A stretch of DNA of 64,000 bases from Chaunax sp. Z400 (taxonomy: Eukaryota; Chordata; Actinopteri; Lophiiformes; Chaunacidae): assembly GCA_037577475.1 (NCBI GenBank), contig CM075197.1:18302650-18366649 (forward strand). The letters are read 5' to 3'. The first letter of the stretch is position 1; each line of letters begins with the position of its first letter. The translations under genes and the position numbers were made by a program. Shown one piece after another: positions 1 through 12,538 of this stretch. Below the pieces are notes generated by a model. The model ran no database searches, was not told where the DNA came from, and was given only the letters and a program-made list of their open reading frames with translations.

Positions 1-1183
1 TAAGACAAGAATGGGGAGGGGCGTTGAAGAGAGTAATGAGTTAAAGCTTTTCTTGATCATACATTAAAGGCAGGGAGTGTCGACAGTCAGTCCAGACGCT
101 TTGGAGAAGCTCCGGAGTGAGAAGCTTTACCAGGAGACAGACTGATCTGTCTCCAGCCTTCTGGCTGCTTTTTAGAGAGCACTACACATGGGATAAGATC
201 CTCACCATGGCTTGAAGATAATTGTAGCCATTGATATCAATATTGGTTTGTAAGCACAAGGACCCTGGTCTGTTTAGCTTTTATCCGGTTAAAATGAGCT
301 AATGACCTTTATTTTATCAATGTGACTGTATTGTGTAAGGACAAAGCTCGACCCACCTTTGGACAGTTTGGACCAGTGGTTATCATATATAAATAAATCA
401 CCGACATGATAAAATAAACCTACAAATTACTCCCTTAGAATTTTTAGGAAAACACGTTCTTTGTAGGATTACAGTATATTTTTTTATATAAATACAAATA
501 GATGGCTGTTAAGTCTCCATGAGTCTGATAACGCTGTGTGGTAACAGTAAACTTGGTCTGGGGTGGAGTCGCCTCTGTTGGTCTTGAGAGTCCTTTTGAG
601 GTTATGTTGGGATTATGTCAGATTTCATTCCTTAATTCCCCACTCACTTGTCTATGACTGTGTTTCTGTTAGAATGACACAGATTCTCCAATTTCTCCAA
701 CTTTCTGTCATCTCAAAGCTCCTTTCTTCTGAGGCCCAAACCAGGGTCCCGTCTATGACAACCAATCATAACACACCCATTTCCCTGGCTGCTGGCCCGT
801 CTGAGATGACTGTAACAACATCTAAGCAGGAAAAATGTTTGAAAACATTTTTCATCAAAAAGTGTATGAAGTACGTCAATGTTTAGATACTTATTTGATG
901 CATAAAAGTGAACTTATATCATGAATATGTGTATAAAACACATTTGCTGTACCATTTACATTTACATTACTGCTGCAGGTTTTTGTTCTTTTTAACTGAC
1001 AGACATACATTTTTGAACCTGGATAAAACAATGTGTTGATATGAAGTCTTGGAAAGACAAATAAACTCTATCTAGTGTGTGTCATCCACACACTTAATTA
1101 ATTCTTGAAAAGGAAGTAGATGACAGGAAATCAATCTATAAAAAAAATTACAGGTGTCATCTGCCATTAGTGCCAAATGTTGT
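1..1183. other. Flanking DNA, no gene recognised
   Basis: AT-rich sequence left of the aspscr1 tail. The short open frames (for example 563-886 +) show no recognisable domain, no codon bias and no flanking splice sites. It would lie downstream of the aspscr1 poly(A) site. Nothing else can be supported. Confidence 0.4.
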
Positions 1184-1189
1184 TTTATT
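1184..1189 (-). terminator. Poly(A) signal for the - strand gene
   Basis: TTTATT on the + strand reads AATAAA on the - strand, about 190 bp downstream of the putative aspscr1 stop codon at 1379-1381. The hexamer is common in AT-rich DNA, so this is positional inference. Confidence 0.35.
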
Positions 1190-1378
1190 CATTTCATTTT
1201 CATTTCAATTACACTTGTCTGTGGGTATATAAGAAATGTGTGATGACATGCGCCTGTTCTCAGATGTTTGTGTGCATGTATGCGCTTGCATGCATGTTGT
1301 GTTTGATCTAGGGGCTGTGACACATTATTGCTCAGAAGACAAGAGGCCCTTGTGGCCCCCTCATGGGCATGGAGCTAT

Positions 1379-1903
1379 CTAACCATAGAGGAATGCTGCA
1401 GGGGACACAGCGGAGACCAGCTCCACATGCAACTCACACACATGAGAAGTTACAAACATACAAACAGCCCTGTCCAAAAAAGCACAAACAAAACATGTTT
1501 GCAGGCATTTTGGTGCGCATACGTTTCACACAAAGATTGCATGTGTGTGGAGAAAATGTAAATACAGTCAGCATCTCTGTTGACTATATACTTGTGTGAC
1601 ATGCAGGTTTCCTGGAGGCCCCGGGCCTCTCTGAGGGGTCTGGGGTCCTCAGGCTAATCTTGGTTAAGGAGCCACAGAACCCATGCCGGGGATGATTAGA
1701 ACATACCTGGCAGTTTGAGCAACTTGTGCACTCTGCCGGGATCACTCCTAACTGGTTGTGGCTCTTGGCCGTTAGTCCGAAGCTGAAGATGGTCTGCTGC
1801 TGTGCTCTGTGTATCGGCCGGGGCTTTGGTAGCCACAGGGGGCGGAAAGGATTCTTCCGGAACCATTGATGTGCATGATAAGGTCAAAGACCTTGGCATG
1901 CAG
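1379..1903 (-). CDS. aspscr1: C-terminal exons of an ASPSCR1/TUG-like UBX protein (partial)
   Basis: TUG tethers GLUT4 vesicles and works with p97/VCP; its C-terminus follows the UBX domain. Seen here: a penultimate exon at 1903-1707 (197 nt) between a polypyrimidine-rich acceptor and a CCAG|gtatgt donor. It is open in one frame, beginning CMPRS and ending QPVRSDPGRVHKLLKLP. From memory the human protein has a YMSR segment and ends QPVKRSLGKVPKWLKLPASKR, so both ends and the length (about 65 versus 56 residues) agree. The last exon is placed at 1395-1379 after a ctgtgtcccctgcag acceptor. It restores the Ala of LKLPA and stops after four more residues. Orientation and position beside notum match human 17q25.3. 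No UBX or ubiquitin-like exons were recognised at higher coordinates, so the gene may have exons I missed or may be a decayed duplicate. Confidence 0.6.
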
Positions 1904-2186
1904 CTGAAGAGGGAAAGGGAGCAAGAGAGATGTACAATTAGACCAGCCGCTGGGTTATTTCTGGAGCCCTTTACTACAACCTTAACAACATTACCCTCCT
2001 CTTCCACCCAAAGCCCCTTATGCTCTCTGTCTCCCCCTCCATGTTCTGTGTGGTGGCCTACATGGTCAGGGCATAGGCAGTAACAACAGAGTAATCCCCT
2101 TACATAACACTGCACAAACTCAACGAAACAAGATCATTCGATTACTTTTGGGAGAGTCTAAAAATAAAGAAACAGTTTGGTTGAAG

Positions 2187-2198
2187 TGACGTCAAAAG

Positions 2199-2243
<45 letters not shown>

Positions 2244-2338
2244 TGTGGGGGGGTGGACTTGGACGCCAAATAAGATGACTGGACCGAAGGTCAGCAGAGC
2301 ACTCTATTTTTAGGTCCCATCAAAGCAATGGTATAAAA
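2187..2338 (+). promoter_or_regulatory. CRE / MEF2-like / TATA motif cluster
   Basis: A perfect palindromic CRE (TGACGTCA, 2187-2194), then a (GT)20 tract, a MEF2 consensus CTATTTTTAG (2304-2313) and TATAAAA (2332-2338) lie within 152 bp. The order resembles a TATA-type promoter reading rightward. No convincing gene follows: the first ATG frame, near 2376, is only about 14 codons. It may be an enhancer, an orphan promoter or chance. Confidence 0.25.
2201..2240. repeat. (GT)20 microsatellite
   Basis: Uninterrupted GT dinucleotide run of 40 bp followed by an impure GT/G-rich tail to about 2253. Confidence 0.98.
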
Positions 2339-3559
2339 ATAGTCCGGCACTAGCCCCCCCCAGATCCGTCAGTCATGCTTAGAGATACTGTGAACTTGAA
2401 GGTCACTTACTCGGAATGATTAAAGGGCTGATGCTTGATGATATTTAAAAAGGAGCAAGTAATGACCAAAATCTCTGTAGTTGGTGGCAGGTGGCACAGT
2501 GTGAGTTTTGCCTTTGTTAGACTCGTTGAAGGACTTCATCAGCAGACATGTGAAGTATTCGGTCAGAGGCTAATATTCTATTCAATAACACCATGCATAT
2601 TATGCGGACAAAAGCAGGGCATGCAGCCGCTTTGCATCAGACTGTCTCTGCCGTACGTTTAGATAGAAAACAAACTTCTCAGCCAGTGTGAGCAAGAGTT
2701 AAGAGGTCAAACAAGTCTGTCTAAAGTTCCCAACACAAGTCCAGAGGCCAGCATATTGACTGTCCTCTCAGTGGTCAGGGGCACCGGAACTCTAAATTAG
2801 TTAACAGGACAGCTTTCATGTAGACAAGGGCTCATGGCAGATTGCAGGAGAGGTCAGGATGTAAGGGCATGAGGTCAGGATGCAGTGTTGGTCTTTGACT
2901 TTAACAGCTTCCTGTCTGCTGTGTTGTGCAAACCTGAACTGTAATCCCTTGTGATACCGGTTCAAAGCAAAGAGACTCACTCTCAGGGGCAGGTATGGTA
3001 CTCACGCCACTTGTACTACTGTAGCTCACATATCAACCATGAATCTATTAATACTGAGGTTGCTGACACGGTGGCCTTACCCACAATAAAACAAATACTT
3101 TTTGGTTTATTTTTAGACATTGCAGAGGCATCGATGTTTGAATGGTAGTGTCTCTGTTTTAGGTTATTTGTGGATAGCTGAGTTGGTCTATCCACCACTT
3201 TGATCCAGGTCTCACCAAATAAGAAATGGATTGACATGGAATTTCACACAAACATTTATGGTTCCCAGAAGATGAATCCTTATGACTTTGGCGATCTCTG
3301 ATGTTTCATCTGGCATCACAATGAAGTTGACTTTTTTTTTATTTTTATGAATGTTTATTATTATTTCACAAGTTAAGACTAGCAAATTAGAGACTAACCA
3401 CCACTGTAGACCACACAAGGATTTCATGAAGAAAATAAACCTTCCAAAATTAATCATGTTGCTTGTGTGTTTCTCAAAGTGTTGTATTGTCAAACTGTAA
3501 CTTTTATTATACTTGTGGTCAGCTATGTATTGTAGTGTACTTTTATAATTGAATGAAAT

Positions 3560-3628
3560 TATATCTATCCCAGCTGACACTGGGCGAGAGGCAGGGTACA
3601 CCCTGGAGAAGTCGCCAGTATATCCCAA
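3560..3628. repeat. Dispersed fish repeat remnant
   Basis: The stretch containing cagctgacactgggcgag and gggtacaccctgga matches, from memory, a sequence found in very many copies in teleost genomes, where it continues into a 'gtcgccagtctatc' segment. Only the short core is recognisable here. I cannot name the family. Confidence 0.55.
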
Positions 3629-3844
3629 CATTACATAACTAATGTATAGTCTAAGTTTAATATTAACAATATATACTTATACTATACTACTGATACAAGT
3701 AATGTATCCAGGTTGTGAATAGTGCCCAGATGCCAGTGCCATTTTCCCAAGATGTGTTCCTTATAGCCAGCCTCCTCCATAACATATTCCCTTTGTTATA
3801 CTATTTTACATGTATTTTATAGAATTTATTGTTACAAACACTGT

Positions 3845-4035
3845 TCAGTGGTACAAATCGTCAAATGTCACTGTGCTAACGTGGCAATCTAAGATTGTGA
3901 AACGTACCTGCTGAACATCAGCATGTTAAAGTTGTTTTCTCGAGCATATTGCCATGCTAGCTTAAACTGTGTCTAACTATAACCTCTCCCTAGTGTCACT
4001 GTATTCTATTAACACCAAACTTGGTCCAAAGTAAT
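3845..4035. repeat. Possible dispersed repeat fragment
   Basis: Phrases such as 'gctaacgtggcaat', 'aacatcagcatgtt' and 'caccaaacttggtcc' resemble a degenerate teleost repeat rich in gctaac/catgct motifs. No ends are visible, so the call rests on recollection of the style only. Confidence 0.3.
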
Positions 4036-7000
4036 GAAGGAGGATAGCAAACAAGATTGATCAGATCAAGCAATTTTTCTTGAACTTCAAGCTAAAGAAA
4101 ATCTGCTTGAATTATGTAAGATCCGTTGCAGCAAAGCTCGCTATCACAATGTATTTGTCAGAGATTAATTTCAAACAAATCCTGAACTGCAACCTTTGAG
4201 ATCCTTGCAGATCTTATTACCAGCCGGTCTTGACATCAGATTGGAAATAAACCAGAGCTGATGGAAAGATGGTGGGATGATGAATGGCTACTGCTGTAGA
4301 GAACAATTATCTCTGAAATACATCTGCAAATCAAATGGATTGATTTAGCACTTAGTAAGAATTTATAATAATCAAATAAGAGTACAGAAAAAGTGGCTGC
4401 CAATACAAAATGAGCTCATTGCACTCCTCTCACTCATAAACGCTTCATCAACTTCATCTTCACTGTTTCTGCAACAACTTCATCTGACATAGAGGAGAGG
4501 GCAATACTTGTTTCCAGACATAAAATGCAAACCATATCCAAAAACAGCAAAGGAGCAGATCCACTCACAATAAGCTGTAATTTAAAAAAAAAGAGCCTCT
4601 CCTAGAAAAACACCAATAAATTTGAAAGGGCTTCAAAGGGGCTGCTGGTGCTCTTACATTTCTGTACATTAAACAAAGCATCGCTATGTTCTAAAACCAC
4701 TCAATCGCTCACCCTCTGATGAAATAGACTGAGACAGGGAGAGAGAGATGTAACAGGCAAAGAAAAGAGAGAGGCTCCTTTGAATATGACTTTCTGTACA
4801 GAGGCTTTTATGGTGCCTGACAAAGGGAATGTTGACTAAAGAGTTAATCTCCTTTTCTCTTTTACTTTGGTCACCTTCTTTTCCTTCTATGATATTATTC
4901 TACAAAAGAGCAGAGGCTTCAACAGAGCTCCCTGTTTGTCAGCATGCTCTAAATCAGTCTTGTGAGGGTACTAAATGGGTGTGGGTGCTTAATTTGGTCC
5001 AAAAGCTTAGCTTCTGTCATATGGAAGAATATCAGAATGACTCACAGAGTGGAGGCAGGGCCTGTTGTTATGACCAGATACTGGTGATGCTGTTGGATGT
5101 TGCACTGATACCTGGACTGCAGATCCTCAGGAGGCACATCAATGGGAGGGTAATATCCTGCATCCTGATTCTGTCAAGAGGCAAAACCATGATATGTCTG
5201 AGCGCCCAAATAGAAAAGGCCAGGTGTCCCACAGACCTATTCCATTTCCCCCCATCCAGCACTAATCCTGCTGACTAATAGCACCACCCCAGCCACTGGA
5301 ACCCAGATCACTCAGCCGTGGAAATGTGTGTGTGTGAGGACTTAGTTGACTTACAATTACTCCCTGACAGGAGAACTTTTTCTCTTCACAAAAATTCACA
5401 AAGACGAAAACAAGCAATTGAGTGTGTAATTTCAGTTTTAACAACGACAGGGTGTAAGGTGTCCCAGAGTACCAGCACTAATTATAGCAACACTTTATGA
5501 CTATACAGTGAACCCATTTGACACCTAAACATTAAATAAAAACTGAAGTGAAACAGCAGCAGGAGTGACAATTCTATTGAAATGTGCTTTCAATTAAGGT
5601 CTGTAAGGTGAGCTGCTGGTTTCTATTTTCTGCACTGGATGAAAACCTTTTCAAAAGAAATAGCATTAAGTCGTAGTTCAGAGTGATGATATGAAATGTA
5701 TCAGCCACAGAAGAAACAATCCACGGAGCAAAACAAATCGATTATCTGTGAAGCGCAAGTTTGTTAAAAAAAACACTATAGGGCTGATACTTATTATTGA
5801 GGGATTTATTGATTACTTTTCAACTGATTCATCATCTTAATTGTTGAAAAGCACACCCTATGTTGCCTCACCAACTAGAAAGCCCTCACATTTGAAGATA
5901 AATGCTGCTGATTATTAAAATGTAATGGATCAATCTTGTTAATTGATTCATCCATCAGAAAAACATTTAAACTGCATGACACAATATTATTACAAAATGT
6001 ATTTCACTGCTCTTGTGAAGAACAGATGAATGGAATACTAAGTCAGCTGTGTTTCACAGACAGATCTTCATCCCACTGTGGTCATGGGAAAAGGCTATTT
6101 TATGAATATCCTCAGTTGTTGGGCTGCTGACCTAGGAGGAAGTACAGAGAGGACAGGGTGTAGCACAACTCTGCCTTTAAGGTTACAAAACCTTGTATTT
6201 GCTAACGGGGGCCTTATCTCCTTCCTTCATCTTCCTTAGTTGAATAAATATTGTCACAATATGAAAAGGAAGGTCAGATGCTCAGAAACAACGTAAAAAC
6301 ACAGCTATCAGAGCAATTTTATTCTTCACTGCATATCAGGTGCTGAGACGGGAAGCAGAGCTTGTTCATTCACAGCTGAGTAAACTACTTAAGTCTATCT
6401 GAGATGGCTGCAGACATGATTTTTGAAATGGGAAAACCTCAAAATGTGGTAATGATAGAGACAGAAAAACATAGCCATGCTCGATTGCCAGACTTCCTTT
6501 TGTTATTTCACTGTGTGTTTGAAGTCTTGAGAGAGTTAGTGAAATCTTAGCGAACTGGTCCTCAATTTCTGCACATTCTCTGTATCAAAACCGGACATTA
6601 AAATCCACTGGACAAGATTCAGTGCCGAGTAAGCTTTGACAGCACACTACACAGCAACCAAATACAATGTGGTCTTTCCTCAGAATGCCTTGTCGTCCTC
6701 TCCAACCCGCTGTGTTAAACCAGTGAGATAAGCTGTGGGTCTGTTTCCTGAGCTACCTATAAATACCACCTAATCACCCTTCAGTAGAGCTGGTGGGACA
6801 GATGTTACGTTTGCGTCGCTTTGCCATGCTGAAGTACATATTGATGGTTCACAGACTGTTTATACAGTTTTCAGTCATCTGTGCTATGACCATTTCCAAT
6901 TGGATCCATTTGCCAACCTCAGTCTCGTGGTTTACATAGTGGAGCCCCTCCGGCATGTGGAGCCCATGCTCTTTACCCTCCGCTTCTTTCGTGACTGCAT

Positions 7001-8143
7001 ACAAGCAAATAAATAACAAGTGAAGATGTATGTCCACCAGTAATCCAAAGAGGAGCGGGCCGCAGGGTACGGGCTCTAAACAGAGTCTGATGATTGTATA
7101 TGTGGAGTGAGTTAAACAACTGACACAGAAAGTTATACTTTGATCTGCTAATTTTAGTGGAAACAGCGTGGCAGCAAAACTGCTGTGATCAGTTTCACCA
7201 CATTTCCTGAATTTTCCACCTTGCAAACAACAAAACTGTCCAAGATGTGAAGATCCAGCAGGTGAGGCTCTTTGTTCGAACGTGATGTTTCAATTACAGT
7301 GTTTATTGAATCGCAAACAAATTCATGAAAACATCTCTTAATAGCCTCAAGACTTTAAAACTGCAAAATCCCATCGTTTGGCCGTTTGGGTGCAGCAGAG
7401 GCAAGTTGTGAACACAACAATAGATATCATCAGTGTTGACGTATGCTGACCTATCCATTTACATACTGTACATAGAGGGAGCCTAAATGGGCCTTTAGAG
7501 GATAGTACAGCCTCTGTGTAGCTGGTCATTGTAACACCACATGAAACGTGACGTGCCGTGATGTCATCCTCAACGCGACACACACCTCTGGTCCAACTCT
7601 TGTGATCCTCTCATCAGCTATCAAATAGGGAAGGAGTAGGGAAGGTTATGGTGTCGCCAGAGTAGGATTTGTAAATTTGTTTGGCAAAGGTATGCGCTCT
7701 CCAGTTAAAACTGTTGTATTGGAAGTGGTAGAAACAGTAAGAGAAGTGAAGAATGAAAATGTAATCACAGTTTCATTCTGTTTGTGTGTGTAGCCTATTA
7801 TTATAAGAAATTAAGATGCTTCTGAGGTCCATTATGCCTGTGCACTTTCTTGGGATAGGCTAGGCCGTTATAGATCCTCGCGCTCCATTTGAAGTAACCT
7901 TCAAAATGGGACAGCCTTGTTGTGCCGCTGTGATACATTTGGTCTTCAAATACAGCCTTCGAAGGATGCAGTCTCTGAATTAAGACTTTGCGTGTCTGTG
8001 GTCCTGGCTAAGGCCTGTGTGGCTGACCAATCAGAGCAGACAGGGCTTTTAGGAGGGTGACCTTAAGTAGGCCTGGGCTAAATCAATATGGTGACAAACG
8101 AGTGACACTGCTTTCACATAGTTTTCATATTGTCATAACATAA

Positions 8144-8167
8144 TCTCTCTCTCTCTCTCTCTCTCTA

Positions 8168-8198
<31 letters not shown>
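8144..8198. repeat. (TC)n followed by (TA)n microsatellite
   Basis: A TC run at 8144-8166, then four bases, then a TA run at 8171-8198. It is a compound simple repeat typical of fish intergenic DNA. Confidence 0.97.
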
Positions 8199-8201
<3 letters not shown>

Positions 8202-10845
8202 TCTTCAACATTGTTGTTTAGCACATTCCAATTTTGAATAGTTTACACAGGGTGACATTACTTAATAGCTTATTCAACGTGTATATTTCATGCACTGACA
8301 AGGAAAATTTTGAATTAGCTGTCATTTTTATCTACAATGCCTTTGTGCTCCTCAGAGGCATTAATACCTGCACCTTGGTGATGCCTTTAATTGCCTTTTA
8401 GCATTAAGCTGGCTGAACAATAAAGCCAAGGCTGAGGGGATGTTGTCAGGTTTAATGAGGCCCACGGTGAAAGAGGGCTGCTGTGTCGGCACCACCAAAG
8501 GCTGCTCCCTGAATTCACCTTCAGTGGACCAGAGTGGTCCTGCAGGGATTTGATGGGCTGAAGGAGCACAGACTGTCTCTCCCCCACTGTGGGGGCGTGA
8601 GGGGCTGCAGTGGCATCAGTAGCCCTTGCTGTGCATGGTTAGGGGTGCAGAAAGCAGTGTGGAAGAGGTTGCAACCGCAGTATCATATAGAGCAAGATGC
8701 CACGGAACAGCGTGGCATTGTGACACTGAAAAAGCCAAGCAGCCGTCCTCAGTGCACAGAACAGAGTGATTTTTACATGCAACAGGAGCTAGTGGTCATT
8801 CACATCACCTGGCTGCAAAGAGTAAAACATGGGACTTACAGTGCCAACAACATGCATGGCTACATATAGACATATGGAGTCAATGACGTGTAGCACAAAG
8901 GGGAACGGTCAAAAAAATAAAAGCAAGGACAACTGTGAACTCCTGGCCCATATTTAAGAGGGGTACAGGGTTCACAGTTTCACATGGAGTCCTCCGCCTC
9001 CAAACCCCATTCCAGTTACTTTGATTCTTTATTCACCCCTGCCCCGCTACCCCCACCACACCATCCCTAAATCCAGCTGATGGAGGCTCTTTTGTCCACC
9101 AGCACCCGGGCAACAACATCAAAGGGTTGATGGGTGTAAATGCCGAGTTCCCGAAAAACAAAACAAAACTGAAAAATAAAGAAGTCCAGGAGGGGATGGG
9201 AGATATTCACAGCAGCACCCCAGAGAGGGAAGGAAAAAGAGTTACAACATACTGGAGGAAAGAAAGAAAGACAGAAAGAAAGAAAGAAAGACAGAAAGAA
9301 AGAAAGAAAGCCTGGCTTGCTCAGTAGCAGTCATTTATCAGACATTAATCATCATTTGCTGAATACAAATAGGTGTGGGTTGGTTCATTCTTGGTTTAAT
9401 GACATCAATAAACAAATGAAACAAAAATGACATTACACTTTGTATGAGACCATTATGACACTTTCTTTGTGCTGGCTCATCAAAGCCCATTAGGACGCAG
9501 TGAAAGGCCCTCCATTGCTGTTCATGACCACTTCCTCATTCAGTGACAGCTGAATTGGAGGCTTGATGGATTGTTGTGCAAGACAATGTCATGCTTTTGG
9601 ACTGAATGCTTTGCTTTGATCTCACTGGATGCCCTTGAAGCCTCAACAGCGGCTGATATGTTAACAACCAGTCTGGTTATCCTTGTTCTAACCTCCACCT
9701 ACTGCCCTGCCAGTCACGGCTCTGTGGGGAAGGCGACGATGGGAAGGAGGGGTAAGGGGAGATAAAAGCCTTTCATCTCTGCCCCCATGTGGGAGTCCCA
9801 GTAGAGTCATGCTTGGCGTGGCGGCATGCCTTGTTTCGTACCCACAAAGTACCCAAGCTGACTCTAGAGCCTGGCACCATGTCTCCAGCCAGCGCCAAGC
9901 AAACCCTCTATTCAGCAAAATGAAGGAAACACAACTACATCGGGCCGACAGCTTATAATTAAAAGTCCTCAGCCTCAAAGAGCACAACATCTCCATTTTA
10001 ATGGTAGGCTTCCATCTGAAGCATTGGTTTAATACTAACTCTGTATCCCATCAGATAGTGATGTGGACAGAGGAGGAAGAGAGACATTAGGACTACAAAG
10101 AACACATGTGTCCCATCCGGGATTAGAGGTTCACTCTTCCCTCAGTAGCCTAATTGCTGGATTGGCTGGATCAAAATCACTTCATTGAGATCAAGGCCAC
10201 TCTCTTCTTGTCTCTCGACTCTGTTGCACAATAACTCAACAAAAGCAGCAAGAAAAACTGGGGGGAGTTCAGAAGACGTGGAGCGAAGATGAATGTAGTT
10301 CATGTTTAGAGAGCATGTTGTGTGATTTAGGGAGGCCCACATCAAATATTGTGGCTTAAGAAAACCACTAGTTGAAAAACAAGATACTTCTTCTGTGCTG
10401 AGTGGTACAGACTGGAGATGCTGTTGTTCAGAAGGCAGACCAGCCCAAATTAACCCGCCTGTCTGTCTCTTGAGACAAAAATAAGAGACATCATAGGTTC
10501 ACAAAGGACTTGGAACTTATTCAGCGTAAAAGAAAGGGTGAAATAGGGACTTAAATCCAGAGCAGCACAACATAACAGGTTTTAAAGATGAGCCACTTTG
10601 GATTTTGGGTAATCAGAATATTTACAAACCAAACAATAAATAGATTAATGGTGAAAATAATCATCAGATCAAAACATAATGAAAATAATCATTTGACGTG
10701 GTCCTATACAAAACACTTATAAAGGATCCAAGTACTTCATCGCCACCCTCTCTCTATCTAGGGGAACAAATACCTATTAATTCTAGACATTATTAAAGTT
10801 GCTAGGTTTTTTCACAAGTTAGGTCCTTTTGTGTGTCTGTAGCCA
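8199..10845. other. Non-coding stretch
   Basis: No gene recognised. The segment 8367-8600 is open for about 75 codons on the - strand between acceptor-like and donor-like sites. Its translation resembles nothing I know and it lacks UBX features, so it is left uncalled. 9258-9310 is a simple repeat. Confidence 0.4.
9258..9310. repeat. (GAAA)n tetranucleotide repeat
   Basis: Repeated GAAA with two GACA interruptions over about 53 bp. Confidence 0.97.
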
Positions 10846-10847
10846 CA

Positions 10848-11000
10848 TTCATACACCGTGTTCAAGGCGTGACTTGTGCGCCTTTATTCCACTCTGACAT
10901 TCTGCGTGAACGCAGTGAAGGTGCAGTGGGGTGTTTGTTTGTTCCACCTCTGTGACATTGCGGTGGTAATGACAGCACTGAAACATCACATCTGTGAAAG
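10848..11000. mobile_element. MITE-like dispersed repeat, copy 1
   Basis: Shares with 24183-24340 the ordered blocks 'caccgtgttcaagg' (caccctgttcaagg in copy 2), a 'gcgc..tttatt' segment and 'gttccacctctg.gac..gc.gtgg'. The two copies are diverged but collinear over roughly 150 bp. No coding capacity. Probably a non-autonomous element. Confidence 0.55.
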
Positions 11001-11160
11001 TAAGCCAGACTAACCAGAATAAGCCTGGTTTATTTGATAAGCTTGCCTTATGAAACAGGCCCCTGGTGTGTGAGAGAAGTCCAAGCACGTTGCAGCGCTC
11101 ACAGAAAGGTTCATGCTGTAAGGGGTTTTTATGCAGCCATTATTGTGGTTAAACTATTTA

Positions 11161-11350
11161 AATAAAATAAATACATAAACAAATCTGTAAATCCGTACAT
11201 AGATCTGTAAATATGCAACCAAATCTGTAAATATGTACATAGGCCCATAAATGTGTACACAAATCTGTAAATACGTGGATAGATGTATAAATAGATCTGT
11301 AAATATGTAAACAAATCTGTGAATGTGTACATCGAGCTGTAAATCTGTCT
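11161..11350. repeat. Degenerate minisatellite, unit about AAATCTGTAAATATGTACAT
   Basis: About a dozen imperfect units in which 'aatctgtaaat' or 'gatctgtaaat' alternates with 'atgtacata'. Because the period keeps frame, the - strand reads as an open Tyr/Leu/Phe-rich frame (11129-11332), which is an artefact. Related 'acaaatct' words recur at 11460-11655, suggesting an older, more decayed part of the same array. Confidence 0.8.
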
Positions 11351-12471
11351 GATGAATGTAAGTATAACAGAAATTACAGTAGCACTTTTAGAGATGTCTC
11401 ATGCAGTCAGGTAGCTCTATTGCCAGCCCTGTCAGACATCAGGTGAATGAAAATGAGGAATTTACAGATCTCAAAACACTTAATACAGATTTGGAGTTGT
11501 TGTTTTTTTTGACCATTTACAAATCTCATTAGACGTGGATTAGATTCCTGTACACATTCGCAAATCCCAGTGCATTCAGAGATTATTTTACACATTTACA
11601 AATCTGATTATAGATTGAGATACAGTTACACAACTGTCAATACACATTTGCAAATAGTTTTGTTACATCAATGTCCCCACTGTATTAAAGATACTTTGGT
11701 AAGCCTTAACATCCCTAGATAAGCATACTGATTTATCAATGGCTGCGTCTTCTGCTCGCTGTCAGAAGTCCCTCTTCATGTTTTCGTTCCTGCATTCTTC
11801 ACAACACAGTTTTGAGAACAACGATTTACCACAGACACATGCTACCAGCAGAAACACAGCAAGGCAGCCAGAGTGATAGATGACAGTGAGAGTAAATCAC
11901 AGACTTTAGCAAATTCTTGACAGTTCTGTGTAAAAAATCTAGTTGTTTTTCCTCGGCAGGGTTTGACTCGACTCATCTTATTACGTAATGACACTTTGTA
12001 GTGAAGCACACTTATTTCAGCAACCTACCAATGATGACTGACCTCATTTTTTCCCCCCCTCTAATGTACAGTTGTTGATTTGAGTGGTGGGTGTTAATTC
12101 TGGACCCTGGGTGTGACACATTAAACCGAGATGTTTTGGAAGTTTTTAGATTTGGACAAAACCTCTTATGGGTTTTGTCATATGATATATATATCATACA
12201 TATAATCACAACAAAAGTCTCTGGAAGGAAGAACAGCAATATTGTGGCCACATGTGTGAGCTTGAATGCCTTTTGACTGTAGGAATCTCATGATTCCAAC
12301 CACAACTTAACAGCCTAAATTATTAGCATGTTGTCACACTACACATTGTTTTTGACTGGAACAAGAGAAAGTGTGTATGTGTCAACCAACATCATTAGGA
12401 GTCATGGCAGATTAACACACAGAGACACACAGCCGCAAGATTTGTCTTTTCCTCTCTATCTCTTTCTCTCT

Positions 12472-12507
12472 TACACACACACACACACACACATACCTAC
12501 ACACACA

Positions 12508-12538
<31 letters not shown>
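12472..12538. repeat. (AC)n microsatellite
   Basis: AC dinucleotide tract of about 67 bp with interruptions near 12493-12500 and 12510. Confidence 0.97.

Larger units (their letters stand above)
1904..8143. other. Non-coding stretch, probably aspscr1 intronic or intergenic
   Basis: Mostly AT-rich sequence. Apart from the motif cluster at 2.2-2.3 kb and the repeat remnants at 3.56 and 3.85 kb, it holds one exon-like segment on the - strand at 5112-5170 (reported as a finding). Short open frames such as 4829-5278 (+) and 6849-7226 (-) show no recognisable domain. If aspscr1 is intact, its remaining exons should lie here or further right. Confidence 0.4.

Noticed and set aside
8367..8600. 75-codon - strand open stretch with splice-like borders, considered as an aspscr1 exon
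   Set aside because: Its phase would fit the 1903 exon, but the peptide has no similarity to the UBX end that should precede it.
11129..11332. Tyr/Phe/Leu-rich open frame on the - strand
   Set aside because: Product of the minisatellite array; the period keeps the frame open without coding meaning.
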